Assembly: GCA_905331475.1 (NCBI GenBank)
Contig: CAJNYU010004537.1
Location: 24,019-88,018 of the forward strand
Direction of reading: 5' to 3'
From: Rotaria socialis
Taxonomy: Eukaryota > Rotifera > Eurotatoria > Philodinida > Philodinidae
DNA length: 64,000 nt
Shown here: positions 1 through 10,740 of the stretch, piece by piece
How positions within the stretch are numbered: position 1 is the stretch's first letter
Layout: each line of letters begins with the position of its first letter
Notes under the pieces: generated by a model
The model's database searches: none
What the model was told of the DNA's origin: nothing
What the model saw: the letters and a program-made list of their open reading frames with translations, nothing else
Made by a program: the position numbers and the translations under genes

Positions 1-564
1 ACTGTACTGATGAAATCAGGAGAAGAATAGATAAAACAATAAGAGCAATGGCTGCACTAAAAAGCATTTGGAATAGCAAGAAAATAAAATAAGGATCCTA
101 ACTACTTGTGTCTTCAGTGTACTATTATACGCATCAGAGACATGGACACTGAAGGAAGTCGATCAAAAGAAACTACTGGCGTTCGAAATGAAATGCTATC
201 GAAGAATACTACGAATCAGCTGGAGGGATATGATAGGAAATACAGACATAAGGAAACAGATAGCAAGACAAGAGACCATCATGGATAGCATCAAGAGAAG
301 AAAGCTGCGGTTGTTCGGCCGTATCTGTTGAATGAACGATAACAGGCTAATAAAACACACCGTACTCACAAGAAACAACGGAAAAACATGAAGAGGACAT
401 CCATGCAGAGAATGGATGGACGATATAATAGAATGGTGTGGTCACAGCGGACAAGGCCTGTTCCACCTTACGCAAGATCGAAGGAAATGGAAAGAAATTA
501 TCCGAACAGCGGTTGGCCCCAACGGGCGATAAGCCTATGGGACATCATGAATCATGAATCATGA
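1..564 (+). mobile_element. Decayed 3' end of a LINE (non-LTR retrotransposon)
   Basis: Reading the plus strand with a few stops and frame changes gives the C-terminal part of a LINE reverse transcriptase ORF: an early DEIRRRI..AMAALKSIW stretch (about 10-75), then FEMKCYRRILRISW (about 188-230), SIKRRKLRLFGRI (about 285-325) and WMDDIIEW..LTQDRRKWKEI (about 410-500). These are the familiar thumb and C-terminal motifs of jockey/RTE-like elements. The copy ends in three head-to-tail ATCATGA heptamers (544-564), the kind of short tandem 3' tail many LINEs carry. At least two in-frame stops show it is dead. The 5' part lies outside the window. Confidence 0.75.
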
Positions 565-3431
565 ACTTTTGAGATCATTTTTTCTGAATCAGACAAAAAT
601 TAATTTTTGAATGTCATCAAACACTTCAGAAGTTAGAAGAAATAGGCTATTATAAAACAGACTGATCCGATTTTGGCAGTATCAGGTTTTCCAAATAATT
701 TTCGCCAATTGTCGGCTCGTAAATTCAAGAATATTTTTAGAAGAGCGTACCATCAACCTCGTATTACTATTACTTATGGCTCGGTGCTATCTTTCAGCTT
801 CTTCATTTACTGCACTCAATGAAACAAAATAATGATCATATTGATCAAGTGATACTAATAAAATATGGTCTATTTTTCGTGATGATACTTTATTTCGTAT
901 TGAAAACATAAAACAATTAAAGTTACTTGTTACAGAAGATGATTTTTCTACAAGGACTAATGCACAAATAGAGCATCTATCAAAAATTTATGATACAAAT
1001 CCGTTTGGGACTAAAATCAATCTGTTTCAGCTTTTGAATAACCTCCTACTGACCACACATAATAAACATTCAACGACGTCAACTATTCTATCCTAGGCCA
1101 AAAGTTGGCAATCTGATGAATTTCGATGACTGCATTCGACATGATTCCGATTGTCGGAATACAATTGGATCTCAGTTAATACCCGTAACTTCCGACTTAT
1201 GGCGATTACCGAATCCGACGAAACTTGATTGTCGGACTCTATAGGATTCTGTTATCATAATCCAGTCGGTTCCCTCCGTTTCCGGCATCTAAGAATTCGG
1301 ATATTTTTTTCCAAGGAGCAGTCGAAAATGTGTTAACTTTTTGTAAATACTGTATGCAATTGCAATTATTTTCTTGTGGTACAAAATAAAAAAATTCTCT
1401 GAGTTCACTTCAGTATTTAGAGACGTTAGTTCTACGAAAGAATAAATTGAACTAGATTTCGATTGTCCAAATTGCACTAGTCAATTTTATACGAAACTAC
1501 TGCATCCTAAATTCGCTAACTCTCTCTCATTGAAAAACGAAAACAACAAAAGTAAAGGGCAGACACTGCCGACGATAATAGATTTAAATGACACTAGCAT
1601 TTCATAAAATACTATTATTCCGTTTTCTTTTTATCCACGACGGAAGGCACTATTTTCTGATCAATTGAAACGCATTTGGAGTGCCATGTATTATTTTATT
1701 AACATTGACTTCTTTGAGCACAAAGTACTTGCACTGAAAAAGAAAGACTAAGCAGTATTTTATTACGCTTTTAATTGTTTTATTCGCAAAAACGAAACAT
1801 TAAAAGAGTTTAGTATTATGTAGAGTTTCGTGTGAACCTTTTTCGGACCTCGAAAAGCAAAAATATTTCCTAAAATACTCTACAAATTTCATTTCGAAAT
1901 GTGAGCATTAAAGTATAGAAGCACTTGTCCAAACTTCATTTCTTATATCATTAATTTTTTCACTTCTAATCATATTCCACATTGCGCAAAATATTACCAA
2001 TAAACAGTAGTCATAACAAATCGAAATGGTTGGAGTACTTAAGATTATCAACAGCAGCCTATTGCGCTGTAACTTCTAGTCGCAATAAAAACTAGTCATG
2101 CAAGTTTTCTGTTGAGGAGCCTAACTACATTCGCTTAAGTGAAAGAGTTAAACGTAGTTACAAGAATATTTTGGGCGTTAGATTAGGACGCAAGTGTTAA
2201 GTGAAAGAGATAGCTATAGAAAATGTGACAGATTAAGGTTAATGGGTTAAGTTAGGCGCCTAGATATAGTTTAAGGAAATAAGTTACGGGATAGACTTAT
2301 TCGTTCAAATCGCGGAAACGCAGATTGAGTGTATTGTAACTGTGACGAAATTTCAGTTACGAAGCCAATTTGAATGTGAATTAAAGATGGTTAGGTATGG
2401 AACCATATTTTTATTACATGATCCGATACAATCCAGTCGAATCCATTTGTCGGAACTGATAGGGTCCAACAAGATCCTTTCCTAATCATATTTTCGTCGG
2501 ATTCTGGGCTCGTTCCGACAGAATCCGATCGAATTCAGCCGGAAACCATCCAATTCTGGCATAATCCGACAAGATTCATTGGTCGGAACTCTCGACCTGA
2601 AATATTCTTTTTTGGTTAACATTAATAGCGAGTGAATAGAATCTTAGATTCAACCATGCTGCAAAGTAATTAGGTAGTAAACCTATGTTTTATGGGACGT
2701 GTGGTACACTGAATGCGATAAGGAACTTATTCTAATAGCACATTTGCATTGATATATTAATATAGCTAACCCTTTGCCAAGGTATTTGATGAAGTTACTA
2801 AAGTTTTAACTGGATTTCATATGTCCTGCCTTACACTTAAGCAAGCTAAGTTTCAATTTTGTATTTTAATACTTACATATTACATGGTAGTGAAGGAAGC
2901 CTTATACTTCAAATAAATACCCAAACACAAACTCAAACTCAAACTTATTTGACCAAGCTCATCAAATCCAAACAGTTCGGGTTTGGCACATGTCTAGTAA
3001 GGATAGAAGACATGCCTTGTCCCAAACTATAAGTCCATGGGATTATTTATCCACCGAGCCAGCTATTTGTGCTTCATTCAACTGTCTCTCTTAATCTACA
3101 GTTCTTCAAAATCGTGCTTACAACAAAAATAGTTTTAGGCTCAAGTCATTTTTTTAGATTTATGCTGTCAAGAACAAGCGACAGTTGCTTGTATCAATAT
3201 CATCCAGGAAATCATGCATATTCACTGAGAACATTAGAATACATAGGTTTCGTGTGATCTCAAAAAGTCTTATGTCACAAAAATCCGGAAATCCTACTTG
3301 ACGCTTAGCAGTAAAATCGAACTGAAACCTGTTTTTCACTTGCTACCGAGTTCAATTTTGAAGAAGATCTATAGTAAACATATTCCTATATCGAGTTCGC
3401 GAGCAACCGTGCAAAATCAATTCTCTTAATA
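565..3431. other. Gene-free stretch with weak coding remnant and TCGGA-rich patches
   Basis: No gene with a start codon and splice structure is visible. An open stretch without its own start lies at about 855-1096 (plus strand; reads FRDDTLFRIENIKQL and on), flanked by frame-broken sequence, and may be a remnant of an old coding element. Two patches, about 1126-1290 and 2420-2600, are rich in the pentamer TCGGA and its complement on both strands, as in subterminal regions of some DNA transposons, but no paired ends could be defined. The rest is AT-rich with nothing I recognise. Confidence 0.4.
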
Positions 3432-3505
3432 GCCGGTGATGACGTAGTGGTTCTATGCATCTGATTCTTAGTCAGATAGGAGATGGTTCGATTCCTTTCC
3501 CCGGC
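3432..3505 (+). tRNA. tRNA-Lys(CTT)-like sequence, probably pseudogene or SINE head
   Basis: The 74-base segment folds as a tRNA. The acceptor halves GCCGGTG and CCCCGGC pair except for one T-C clash. A perfect 5-bp anticodon stem (TCTGA/TCAGA, 3460-3464 and 3472-3476) encloses the 7-base loop TTCTTAG, giving anticodon CTT (Lys) at 3467-3469. A 5-base variable loop and a T arm with loop TTCGATT follow. Both Pol III promoter boxes are recognisable (A box around 3440-3450, B box GGTTCGATTCC at 3485-3495). The D stem is weak and the T stem has a mismatch, so this is more likely a pseudogene or the head of a tRNA-derived SINE than a working tRNA. Confidence 0.5.
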
Positions 3506-3796
3506 TCGGTGTCTTCGGAGTCAAGATATACGGTATCGGAAGAATAAACAAAGGAAAAACAGCAATGCACGCCAACCGCGTCATCACTGCCTCGATTTCG
3601 ATTTTCGTTCTATGCGTTTTCTCTTCCTTGTCATTCTTTCTCTGCTTCTTATCCTAGTCCTATCTTTTGACTTGTTTCGTAAGCGTCCGCAAAAATTGTA
3701 CAAAAATCAAAAAAAAATTTATGGATGTCACGAATAAAAGTCAGCATAGTTAAAAAAAATCCTCTTAACCAAGAAAAACAAAAATTTCCAGAGGTA

Positions 3797-3858
3797 TTTG
3801 AGGGTAGATGTGGGATGTGGGTGCCCAGAACATCAACACCCACACCCACACCCTCAAA
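3797..3858. repeat. G/T-rich snap-back repeat with TGTGGG units
   Basis: A left arm rich in TGTGGG (3797-3823) faces a right arm CACCCACACCCACACCCTCA (3836-3855) that reads, on the minus strand, as tandem TGTGGG hexamers. The arms can pair imperfectly. TGTGGG is the hexamer I recall as the bdelloid telomeric repeat, so this could be interstitial telomere-like DNA, but only about two units are present. Confidence 0.35.
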
Positions 3859-4373
3859 TTGCGTATTGTATTTTTCAAATTCTTCCTAATAACTTACCAC
3901 GATCGAAAATTTGAAAGTAACTGATGTACTACTGGTGTTGTTGGGAAGAATTTTTTTCAACTGATAAGATTTGGTTAATATTTTTTTCAAATGTCTTTTT
4001 TCTTACCTTTTTTTGCAAAGCGACGTAACTCAACCTATTTCTATTTGCTTTACCACTTCTTTTCTTTTGTCAAGCATGTGCGCCTTGGAGAAGCACCGCG
4101 TACATAACAACAATACGCATTCAAAGCAGAAGTGTGCGATCCACGGGTTGACGGGGCGGGTCACGAATTTTCACAAAACTTCGGGACTGACGGGTTACGG
4201 GTGCGGCGAGAATAATTTACACGAGTTCGGGCGAGTCAAGATTTTTGACGGGGTAAGATGAAGTGTTGTAAAAAACTATTGAGAGGTCGTTAGTCTAGTG
4301 TGTAATACGAAATACATATTGATTGGCTCTTTATTTTCATCTTATCATCTACAAGCTTGCCTGTTACGTGTTT

Positions 4374-5818
4374 CTTTTTGTGTACTCAAAAAGTGAGTAC
4401 ACTCTAGAATCGGTCAGTGTGCCCGTCCTGTCGGCCGGCCGGCCGACCAGCCGTAGGCACGATAACTTTCGAAAGGAGAGTCAGATCGTGATGAAATTTT
4501 CCGCACAGTTCAATCTCATGAATATCTCGGTCGAGTTCGAAGATGAGAAGGATCCGTCAAGAAATGGCTGAGCTATCGAAAAAACTGTCATTTTTGATCA
4601 GACCATCCCTGAGGGGGAGTACAGGGATTTTTTTCAAAAAACTATTTTTTCTCAAAATTATTCACAACATATATAAATCGATTCAGTTTTGAACGCTGAT
4701 TCCGAATCTGATATTAGTTTTGAACCAAAGTGTAGCTTTCTAACGAAACATCGCCTGAAAAACATCTCAAATGCACAAAAACTGCATCAAGAAATCAAAT
4801 TGCCTAGTTCCTCATGATAATTTTGGTGTTCATACCAGAGCTCCGCGTGGGATGGGATGGGACGCAAAAAATCATCCCATGGGACAGATTTCAATAGCTT
4901 GTCCCATGGGATGGGACAAATAAAAAAAAAGTTGTGCCGCCATGGGATGGGATGGGATGAAACATTTTTCGTCCCATCCCATCCCATCCCGTCCCATCCC
5001 ATGGGACGTCTGAAATGTCAAATGTTTTTTAAGGTGTCAAACTTTTTTGATTATCATCGATCGAGTGAGACTACGAATTATAATATAGTTCGAATTTCTG
5101 TTCTTTTTGCATATTACAATAATGAATGACATCACCCTAGTTATAAATACAGCATTTTAAAAAATAGAGAAAAGAACTAGTAAATGAGAAAGGAAAATAT
5201 TTCATTAAATACAAAAGCAACTGGAAAAAATAAATAAAAGTATAAAGTTTCAGTGTTAAATCATTGTACAACTTTCATATTTTTCATGGAACGAATTATT
5301 CAAAGACATTTCACCAGTTATAAGCCACAATAACTAAATCAATTGTTACTGTTTCAATAGATCAAATCGCATTTTTTTCTCTATGCGTAAGTTCATTATT
5401 ATATTTTGTTGTACATTGAATCGAAATAGCTGCACTAGTTGACCACGTATAGTTTACATTTTTAACTATTTTTCTCACACAGTTGGGTACGACATCTATA
5501 TTGAAACGACTATACTATTTTTAGTAAAAATGAATAGATTCATATAATATTTCTTCGTCCCATGGGACGATGGGTGGGACGAAGAAATTTTTGTCCCATG
5601 GGATGGGACGACTCTCAAAAAATTTCCGTCCCGTCCCATCCCATGAGCTTTTATTTAAAAAGTTGCATCTCATGGGACGTATGGGATGGGATGGGATGAG
5701 ATTGTCCCATCCCACGCGGAGCTCTGGTTCATACATTCTAGAATGACTCATATCCCCCATGCACTTTTTCCAGTACACATAACTCTCGGATGAAATCCGA
5801 AGTTTCCACATTTATTTT
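4374..5818 (+). repeat. Dispersed repeat family R1, copy A (interrupted by hAT element)
   Basis: First of three copies in this window (others at 37521-37874 and 48161-48692). It opens with a short palindrome, GTGTACTC then GAGTACAC, runs through a GGCCG-rich spacer (about 4425-4445), a conserved core around ATGAAATTTTCC, and ends with the hairpin CGGAT-GAA-ATCCG followed by a shared CATTTATTTT end. The copy is split by an 891-base insertion (4836-5726). The core is open for short stretches, but copy A has a stop where copies B and C are open, so no functional protein is claimed. The family is unclassified: no clear target duplication or long terminal repeats were found. Confidence 0.75.
4836..5726. 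mobile_element. Non-autonomous hAT-type transposon with GTTCATAC duplication
   Basis: The 891-base element has perfect 22-base terminal inverted repeats beginning CAGAGCTCCGCGTGGG, matching the CAGAG start of hAT elements. It is flanked by exact 8-base duplications GTTCATAC (4828-4835 and 5727-5734), the hAT target-site length. Copy C of the host repeat (48593-48625) shows an unoccupied equivalent of the site, with one GTTCAGAC. The first and last 200 bases are packed with palindromic GTCCCATGGGATGGGAC-type units, as expected of transposase-binding subterminal repeats; the middle (about 5030-5560) is AT-rich with no transposase. It must have been moved in trans. Confidence 0.9.
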
Positions 5819-8800
5819 CCTGTTCGTTTGGTAAGGACCCTGAGTCGACAAAGCAGTGAGAAAATAGTTAAACAACAGCAAGTGTTACGTGATTGTTCTA
5901 CAAATTTTTGAACGGTGCTAGATATAGCATTGATACCAGTAGATAGAGAAACATATTCTGTATCGAACTATGTTTTTGGTTTTTCCTGAAAAACTGGCAA
6001 GTGAAAAATAGAGGGTGCCAGCACACAATGACGACATAGGGTGTGGATGTGGGCATGGGTGTCATTAGAGACATGGAGTAAATGGACACCACCCCCCCAC
6101 TTTCGCAACAGATTTTTTGTTAAAAAATCTAATTAATTATATACAATAAATAATTTAAGATAAACAAATTGTTAAATATAAAATTTCTTCGGGTTATACG
6201 GGCGGGGCGGATGTGTGTTTGTACGGGGGCAAGCAGGGTGGGGATGCTCACGCAATGTAACTGCGGAGGGTTGGCGGGACGGGTGTTGGAAATTTGCCGG
6301 GCGAGCCCCACGTGGTACGAAAATTCTCTGCCCGCACACCTCTGACTCATATAATGAAATATAGAAAAGTTCTTTTTTTGATGGTAATGATGAAATGCCT
6401 ATTTAGACAAGTAGCGTGACATTAATGCCGCTAATCCTCTACTGAAAGGACATGAGGACGTAAAAAACAGCACCACCACAACGCCTGGGTGAGATACTTT
6501 TAACTTGGTAATGATTGTAACGAAAAAACCGAGTGATAACCAAGCTTAAATACAAAACTTATTTACAAGTATCATGAAGCAATCTTCATTTAGGTGCTGA
6601 TTATCGATACTAAATGAATACAGTGAAATTAGATGCGTCCCAGATAATGAAGCACGAACAGCGTTTAGAAAAATTTCAATAAGCTCGATATAAAATGAAG
6701 AAAAACAGTCATCCAGGAGAGCTATCTTCGAAATACTTCGTTTCAGTAAACGATAACTCAAATTAGTCTACACACTCATAGATTAAAAATCGAATCGAAC
6801 CGTGTTTTTCTAATTTGAGTTCCGTTCGGTCTATCTATATTTTTGTTTAAATCGGTTTAAGTTCGGTTCGGTTCGGTCCGTTCTCGCTCCCTGATGTAAA
6901 TGTATGCATGCAAGTATGTATGCTCAAAGATGAAGAAACTTAAAACACTTACTTGATTTAATTCATATCCATCTCTCAATTCTACAAACAACTAAATTTA
7001 TTAAAAACATTTCAATGAATATATATTTCAGATATTTTAAGTGAACTATAGGCAAACTTTTTCATGGTATTGATGCGGAAAAAGTAGCAGATTGACGCCA
7101 TTTTTGACAATCGTTTCAACTTTTATAATCTACACAATGTGTAAATATTCTGAAAGTTGTCAAAGTGTGTAGCCATAATAACAATAGTTTTTGCGACTAA
7201 CGTGAGCGACTAATCGCCTCAATTATTAATGTGTTTCGTTCTTGTGATTGTGGCTAGAAAACTTGCTTGGAAGTATCACCAATAAAACGAAATTTAAGTA
7301 GTACTTACTAATACTATATGGCAGTAGTGAAGTTAAGTGCATCCGATCCGCTACAGCTCAAGCTATGCTCCGAGAACTTTCGATCCGCTTGATAACGGAG
7401 TGAAGAAAACGACCCATTAAGGAGAGCTGTGATTGAAATACCCCATTTTAATAATGTTACAACTCAAATTGGTCTATGAACTAGATATTTAACACGTATC
7501 TGCACAAGTAAATCATAGATTAAATCACACTGACTTTTTCTAATTCGATTTCGGCTAGAGTTGTCCTCTTTTTTGCTCAAATCCATCTGAGTTGATTTTG
7601 TTTCGGTGTGTTTTCCGTCTGCAATGCATATATTCATTCGCGGGTGCACCCTCACAGATAGATATATTCTAACATTTACATCTTTTGAATCAAATCCACT
7701 CGCAGTGATGAAAAACTAAACTTATTCAGATAATTACGACAAATATAAATTTCAAATATTTCACACGAGTTGAGCAATTATTTCATGACCTTTCTTCGGA
7801 AGAACTTGAAGATATTTACCATTTTCGAAAATTGTTTCAACTTTTCTGATCGAGACGACGTATCACTATTCTACACGTCTGCAAGGTCTGTAGTCTTATA
7901 ATCACAACAGGTTCTTAACTGAGCGGCTAGTCGCCTCCATTAGTTTCGTTGTACATATGCGGTGAACGTGATCCTTTTGAACACTGCATGATTGATTGAA
8001 AATTTCGCTTCATTATATAATTATTAGATGAAAACAAAGAGAATTTTCAGGAAACCCGAAAACAACTGTGATGGGACTAATTTAATTCAGTTTCATCTAC
8101 ATATGAAAAAAATGACTCACAATTTTGAGAAGAATAAGACAATATTCCTGAGTACTTACAGTTTGCGAACGTTCGTAGATGCACTAATCTAGAATTTTAC
8201 GTGTTAAGTTTGAATAAATTCTTCGTACTACAATACAAGTTGGCATATCAAGTATAAACTGAAGAGTTCGAAAAAAGTCTTCAACGCCTTAGTGTTTATA
8301 CACAAAATACAGACATGTAGTTATGTTCAACTGTTTGTTGAAAAGGACCTTAGTGCAGCATTCTTCAAAACTATGTTTGTTTAAATAATCAAATTTTCGT
8401 ACGCAATGAAACAAGGATATATCCAGGTGAGTAGATAGTCGTTCGTCGGCGACCCTCTGGGGCGCCAATCACGAATAGCCGTTGCCAAATTAAGAATCAA
8501 TTCCACCGCAAGATGCCTATAGCCGATTCGTAATAAAATTCAATATAAGCATACGATATATACGTATATACCACTATCAACATCATCGAATGGTACCCTT
8601 AAAAAGTTTGCCGACAAAGAATTCCTATCACGAAAATACGATGATCTAAACCGCTCCTAATGCATTATAAACTAGCTTGAACTAAGAAAGATTATTAAGC
8701 ACTTAATATTCGATCCAGCGACAGGCGCTACCTTATTTGAAACGCTTTCGAAATACCAGTCACTCGTCAGTTGCTGGTCACTTAGTTTTACTTTTTCAAA

Positions 8801-9318
8801 AAGCTCACATGTTCATTCTGTACAATAGGCCTCTGTGCAACCCTCTTTGTTTATCAAAACGATGACAAAATGTTTTTGAAAAAACTACACTTAAAATCGA
8901 ATGACGCCGCGTCAAAAACTTTCGGTCAAACTTTAAACAACGTCATTGTTTTCCTAATAAAACTCTCTTTCTCTCCCTAAAAAAGGTAGAAAGCGAAACT
9001 TCAAAAATCTGTTCTCCGATTCGACTCCCTCGAGCCCGACAGGGTGTGGGTGTGAGTTTCAGTGTGACTATGGGTAACGACAAAACTAGCACGCACAAAC
9101 CACACGCATACCCTAGAAATCAATAAAATATGGATGCGTATATTTTAGTTGTCTAAATCATAAAGAGAACCATACAACATGATGTTGTCACTGATAACCT
9201 GGTTAAAATGACGTCAGAATATTTTTGTACTGCATTCCATCAGCCACGTTTTTTTTATCTATATAATAAGTACGAAAATATTTAGATTGCTGGTATAATA
9301 GAAAAGAGTTGATCAACA
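5819..9318. other. Gene-free stretch with GC-rich island and old duplication
   Basis: No gene is visible. The stretch contains the GC-rich CGGG island (6183-6344, see the possible outer hAT element), G/T-rich fragments near 6035-6110 and 9040-9115, a TTCGG microsatellite-like run near 6865, and a diverged tandem duplication (6540-7960, listed separately). A weakly TATA-like AT-rich stretch (TCTATATAATAAG, about 9257) lies roughly 60 bases ahead of the monooxygenase start and could serve as its promoter. Confidence 0.4.
6540..7960. repeat. Diverged tandem duplication, unit about 680 bases
   Basis: Segment 6765-7250 is matched in order by 7445-7955. Shared landmarks include AACTCAAATT followed by GTCTA, CATAGATTAAA, TTTTTCTAATT, CGTTTCAACTTTT/TTGTTTCAACTTTT, and GACTAATCGCCTC versus GGCTAGTCGCCTC. 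Many substitutions and small gaps separate them, so the event is old. Neither unit has a convincing ORF; 7464-7655 (minus) is open for 63 codons but its counterpart is not. Confidence 0.55.
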
Positions 9319-10512
9319 ATGACTTCAAATTCAAATGAAACAAAAACTATTCTAATTGTTGGAGGTGGTTTGGGCGGATTAGCTCTTGCACAACTATTAC
9401 AACAAGAACTATCGTCTTCGATTAAAATAATTGTATTTGAACGTGATGCTGGCGAAGATGTCCGTGACCAAGGCTACTTTATTACGCTTCATCACATGGG
9501 CATTGATGTGCTCGAACGTATCTCGACAGTTGAAGACGCTTTTTCTCATCCATCAACAATGTCTTATAGTCAATATCAATTGAAAGTTGCAGATAAGTCT
9601 ATGAAAACGACACTTGAATGGACTTCAAGCGAACTGAAAGTTATTGATCGGGCCATTCTACGACGAAGTCTACTTAAAAACATTGATGTTCAATGGAATA
9701 AACGATTTGTTTCATATACGATTCTCGATGATGGTGTTGAAGTTCATTTTGAAGATGGATCGACTGCGCACGGTACATTACTTGTTGGTTGTGATGGGGC
9801 TAAGTCACTGGTACGAACTCAACTGATACCAGATCTACAACGTTATTATGCTGGAGTTGTTAATGTGGCAGGCACTGTCGAACAAAATGAAGAATTATTA
9901 AATATCAAACAGTTAATATCAAATAGTCTTGTACAAGTACTTGGTGACGAAGGACATGGATTATTCTTGATTTCTACTGGACGATTTTGGTTTTGGTCTC
10001 TTTCATGGCCGAATAAAAATAGAACAGACGCAGACATTTCTCAAACACAGTTGCTCGATAAAGTTCGTAAACATTTTAATCATGAAGAATTTATTCGTTT
10101 AATTGAAATGTCTTCATCCATACATTTGAGTCCCTTAGCTATCTATTCTTTTCCACCGTCGAAAATCAATCCATTTCAAAATAATCCACGAGTAACATTA
10201 CTTGGCGATGCTGCACATTTAATGACACCTAATCGTGGAATGGGTGCCAATACAGCTTTTGCTGATGCATTGGATCTTGCGAATGTAATATCTGTTGGTC
10301 ACACCAAATCTTCTCTTGCTGAGTACGAAGAGAAAATGTTTAAGCGTGGTTTTCAGGCCATTCGAGATTCTCTTCAAAGTACACGCACTACACATATGCT
10401 AGGGTTGCAAGCTCAAATACGTGATTATGTTATTTGGTTTTTACATTATTTCATTGCGTTGGCTAATTTTATTTCAATTCCATATAATTGGTTTTGGCAC
10501 AGAATAAACTAA
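9319..10512 (+). CDS. FAD-dependent monooxygenase (flavoprotein hydroxylase family), intronless
   Basis: A 397-residue single-exon flavoprotein of the PHBH/UbiH/TetX-like aromatic or antibiotic monooxygenase class, expected to use FAD and NAD(P)H to hydroxylate a small molecule. The Rossmann motif IVGGGLGGL (GxGxxG, residues 15-20) binds the ADP part of FAD. The DG motif GCDGAKS (D159) and the GD motif LLGDAAHLMTP..GMGANTAFADA (G296-D297 onward) complete the family signature. Length is normal for the single-domain bacterial and fungal type. The C-terminal 30 residues (from about 368) are hydrophobic and aromatic and may touch a membrane. It is the only enzyme gene here without introns apart from short receptors, and stands alone between repeats and an orphan exon. 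Horizontal transfer is plausible but unproven; codon use looks like its neighbours. Substrate unknown. Confidence 0.9.
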   Translation: MTSNSNETKTILIVGGGLGGLALAQLLQQELSSSIKIIVFERDAGEDVRDQGYFITLHHMGIDVLERISTVEDAFSHPSTMSYSQYQLKVADKSMKTTLEWTSSELKVIDRAILRRSLLKNIDVQWNKRFVSYTILDDGVEVHFEDGSTAHGTLLVGCDGAKSLVRTQLIPDLQRYYAGVVNVAGTVEQNEELLNIKQLISNSLVQVLGDEGHGLFLISTGRFWFWSLSWPNKNRTDADISQTQLLDKVRKHFNHEEFIRLIEMSSSIHLSPLAIYSFPPSKINPFQNNPRVTLLGDAAHLMTPNRGMGANTAFADALDLANVISVGHTKSSLAEYEEKMFKRGFQAIRDSLQSTRTTHMLGLQAQIRDYVIWFLHYFIALANFISIPYNWFWHRIN

Positions 10513-10740
10513 GACTTATTTATTTTTTATTAGCTATTTCAGTACACTTACGAAGATCAATCAGACTCTCGCATAGACCGAAAGAGGCGAGTTTTTCTTC
10601 TCACACATTCGAATTTATTAGAATGGCCTAATGAGATCTGTAGTCACGACTAAAAGGTGTGCGTATTTCTGGAACGAGTTTTCTTTGTTTAATTTAGAAA
10701 CGAAGAGAACCTTCTGATGTTAAACTTCAAGTAGCATTCA

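Larger units (their letters stand above)
4127..6344. mobile_element. Possible outer hAT-like element (nested)
   Basis: The left end at 4127 begins CAGAAGTGTGCG and the right end at 6344 reads, on the minus strand, CAGAGGTGTGCG; the CAGAG start is typical of hAT terminal inverted repeats. Both ends run into GC-rich, CGGGT-repeat sequence (4140-4260 and 6183-6330) that stands out from the AT-rich surroundings. The flanking 8-mers agree at only 5 of 8 positions, so the pairing is uncertain. If real, the interior has been invaded by the dispersed repeat at 4374 and its own hAT insertion. Confidence 0.3.

Noticed and set aside
1126..2600. TCGGA-rich patches as the two ends of one transposon
   Set aside because: The motif occurs in both orientations in both patches, but no matched terminal sequence or duplication could be defined.
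4787..5129. Open frames in the GGGATGGG repeats (Gly/Trp/Asp-rich and Ser/His/Pro-rich)
   Set aside because: Simple translation of the subterminal palindromic repeats of the hAT element.
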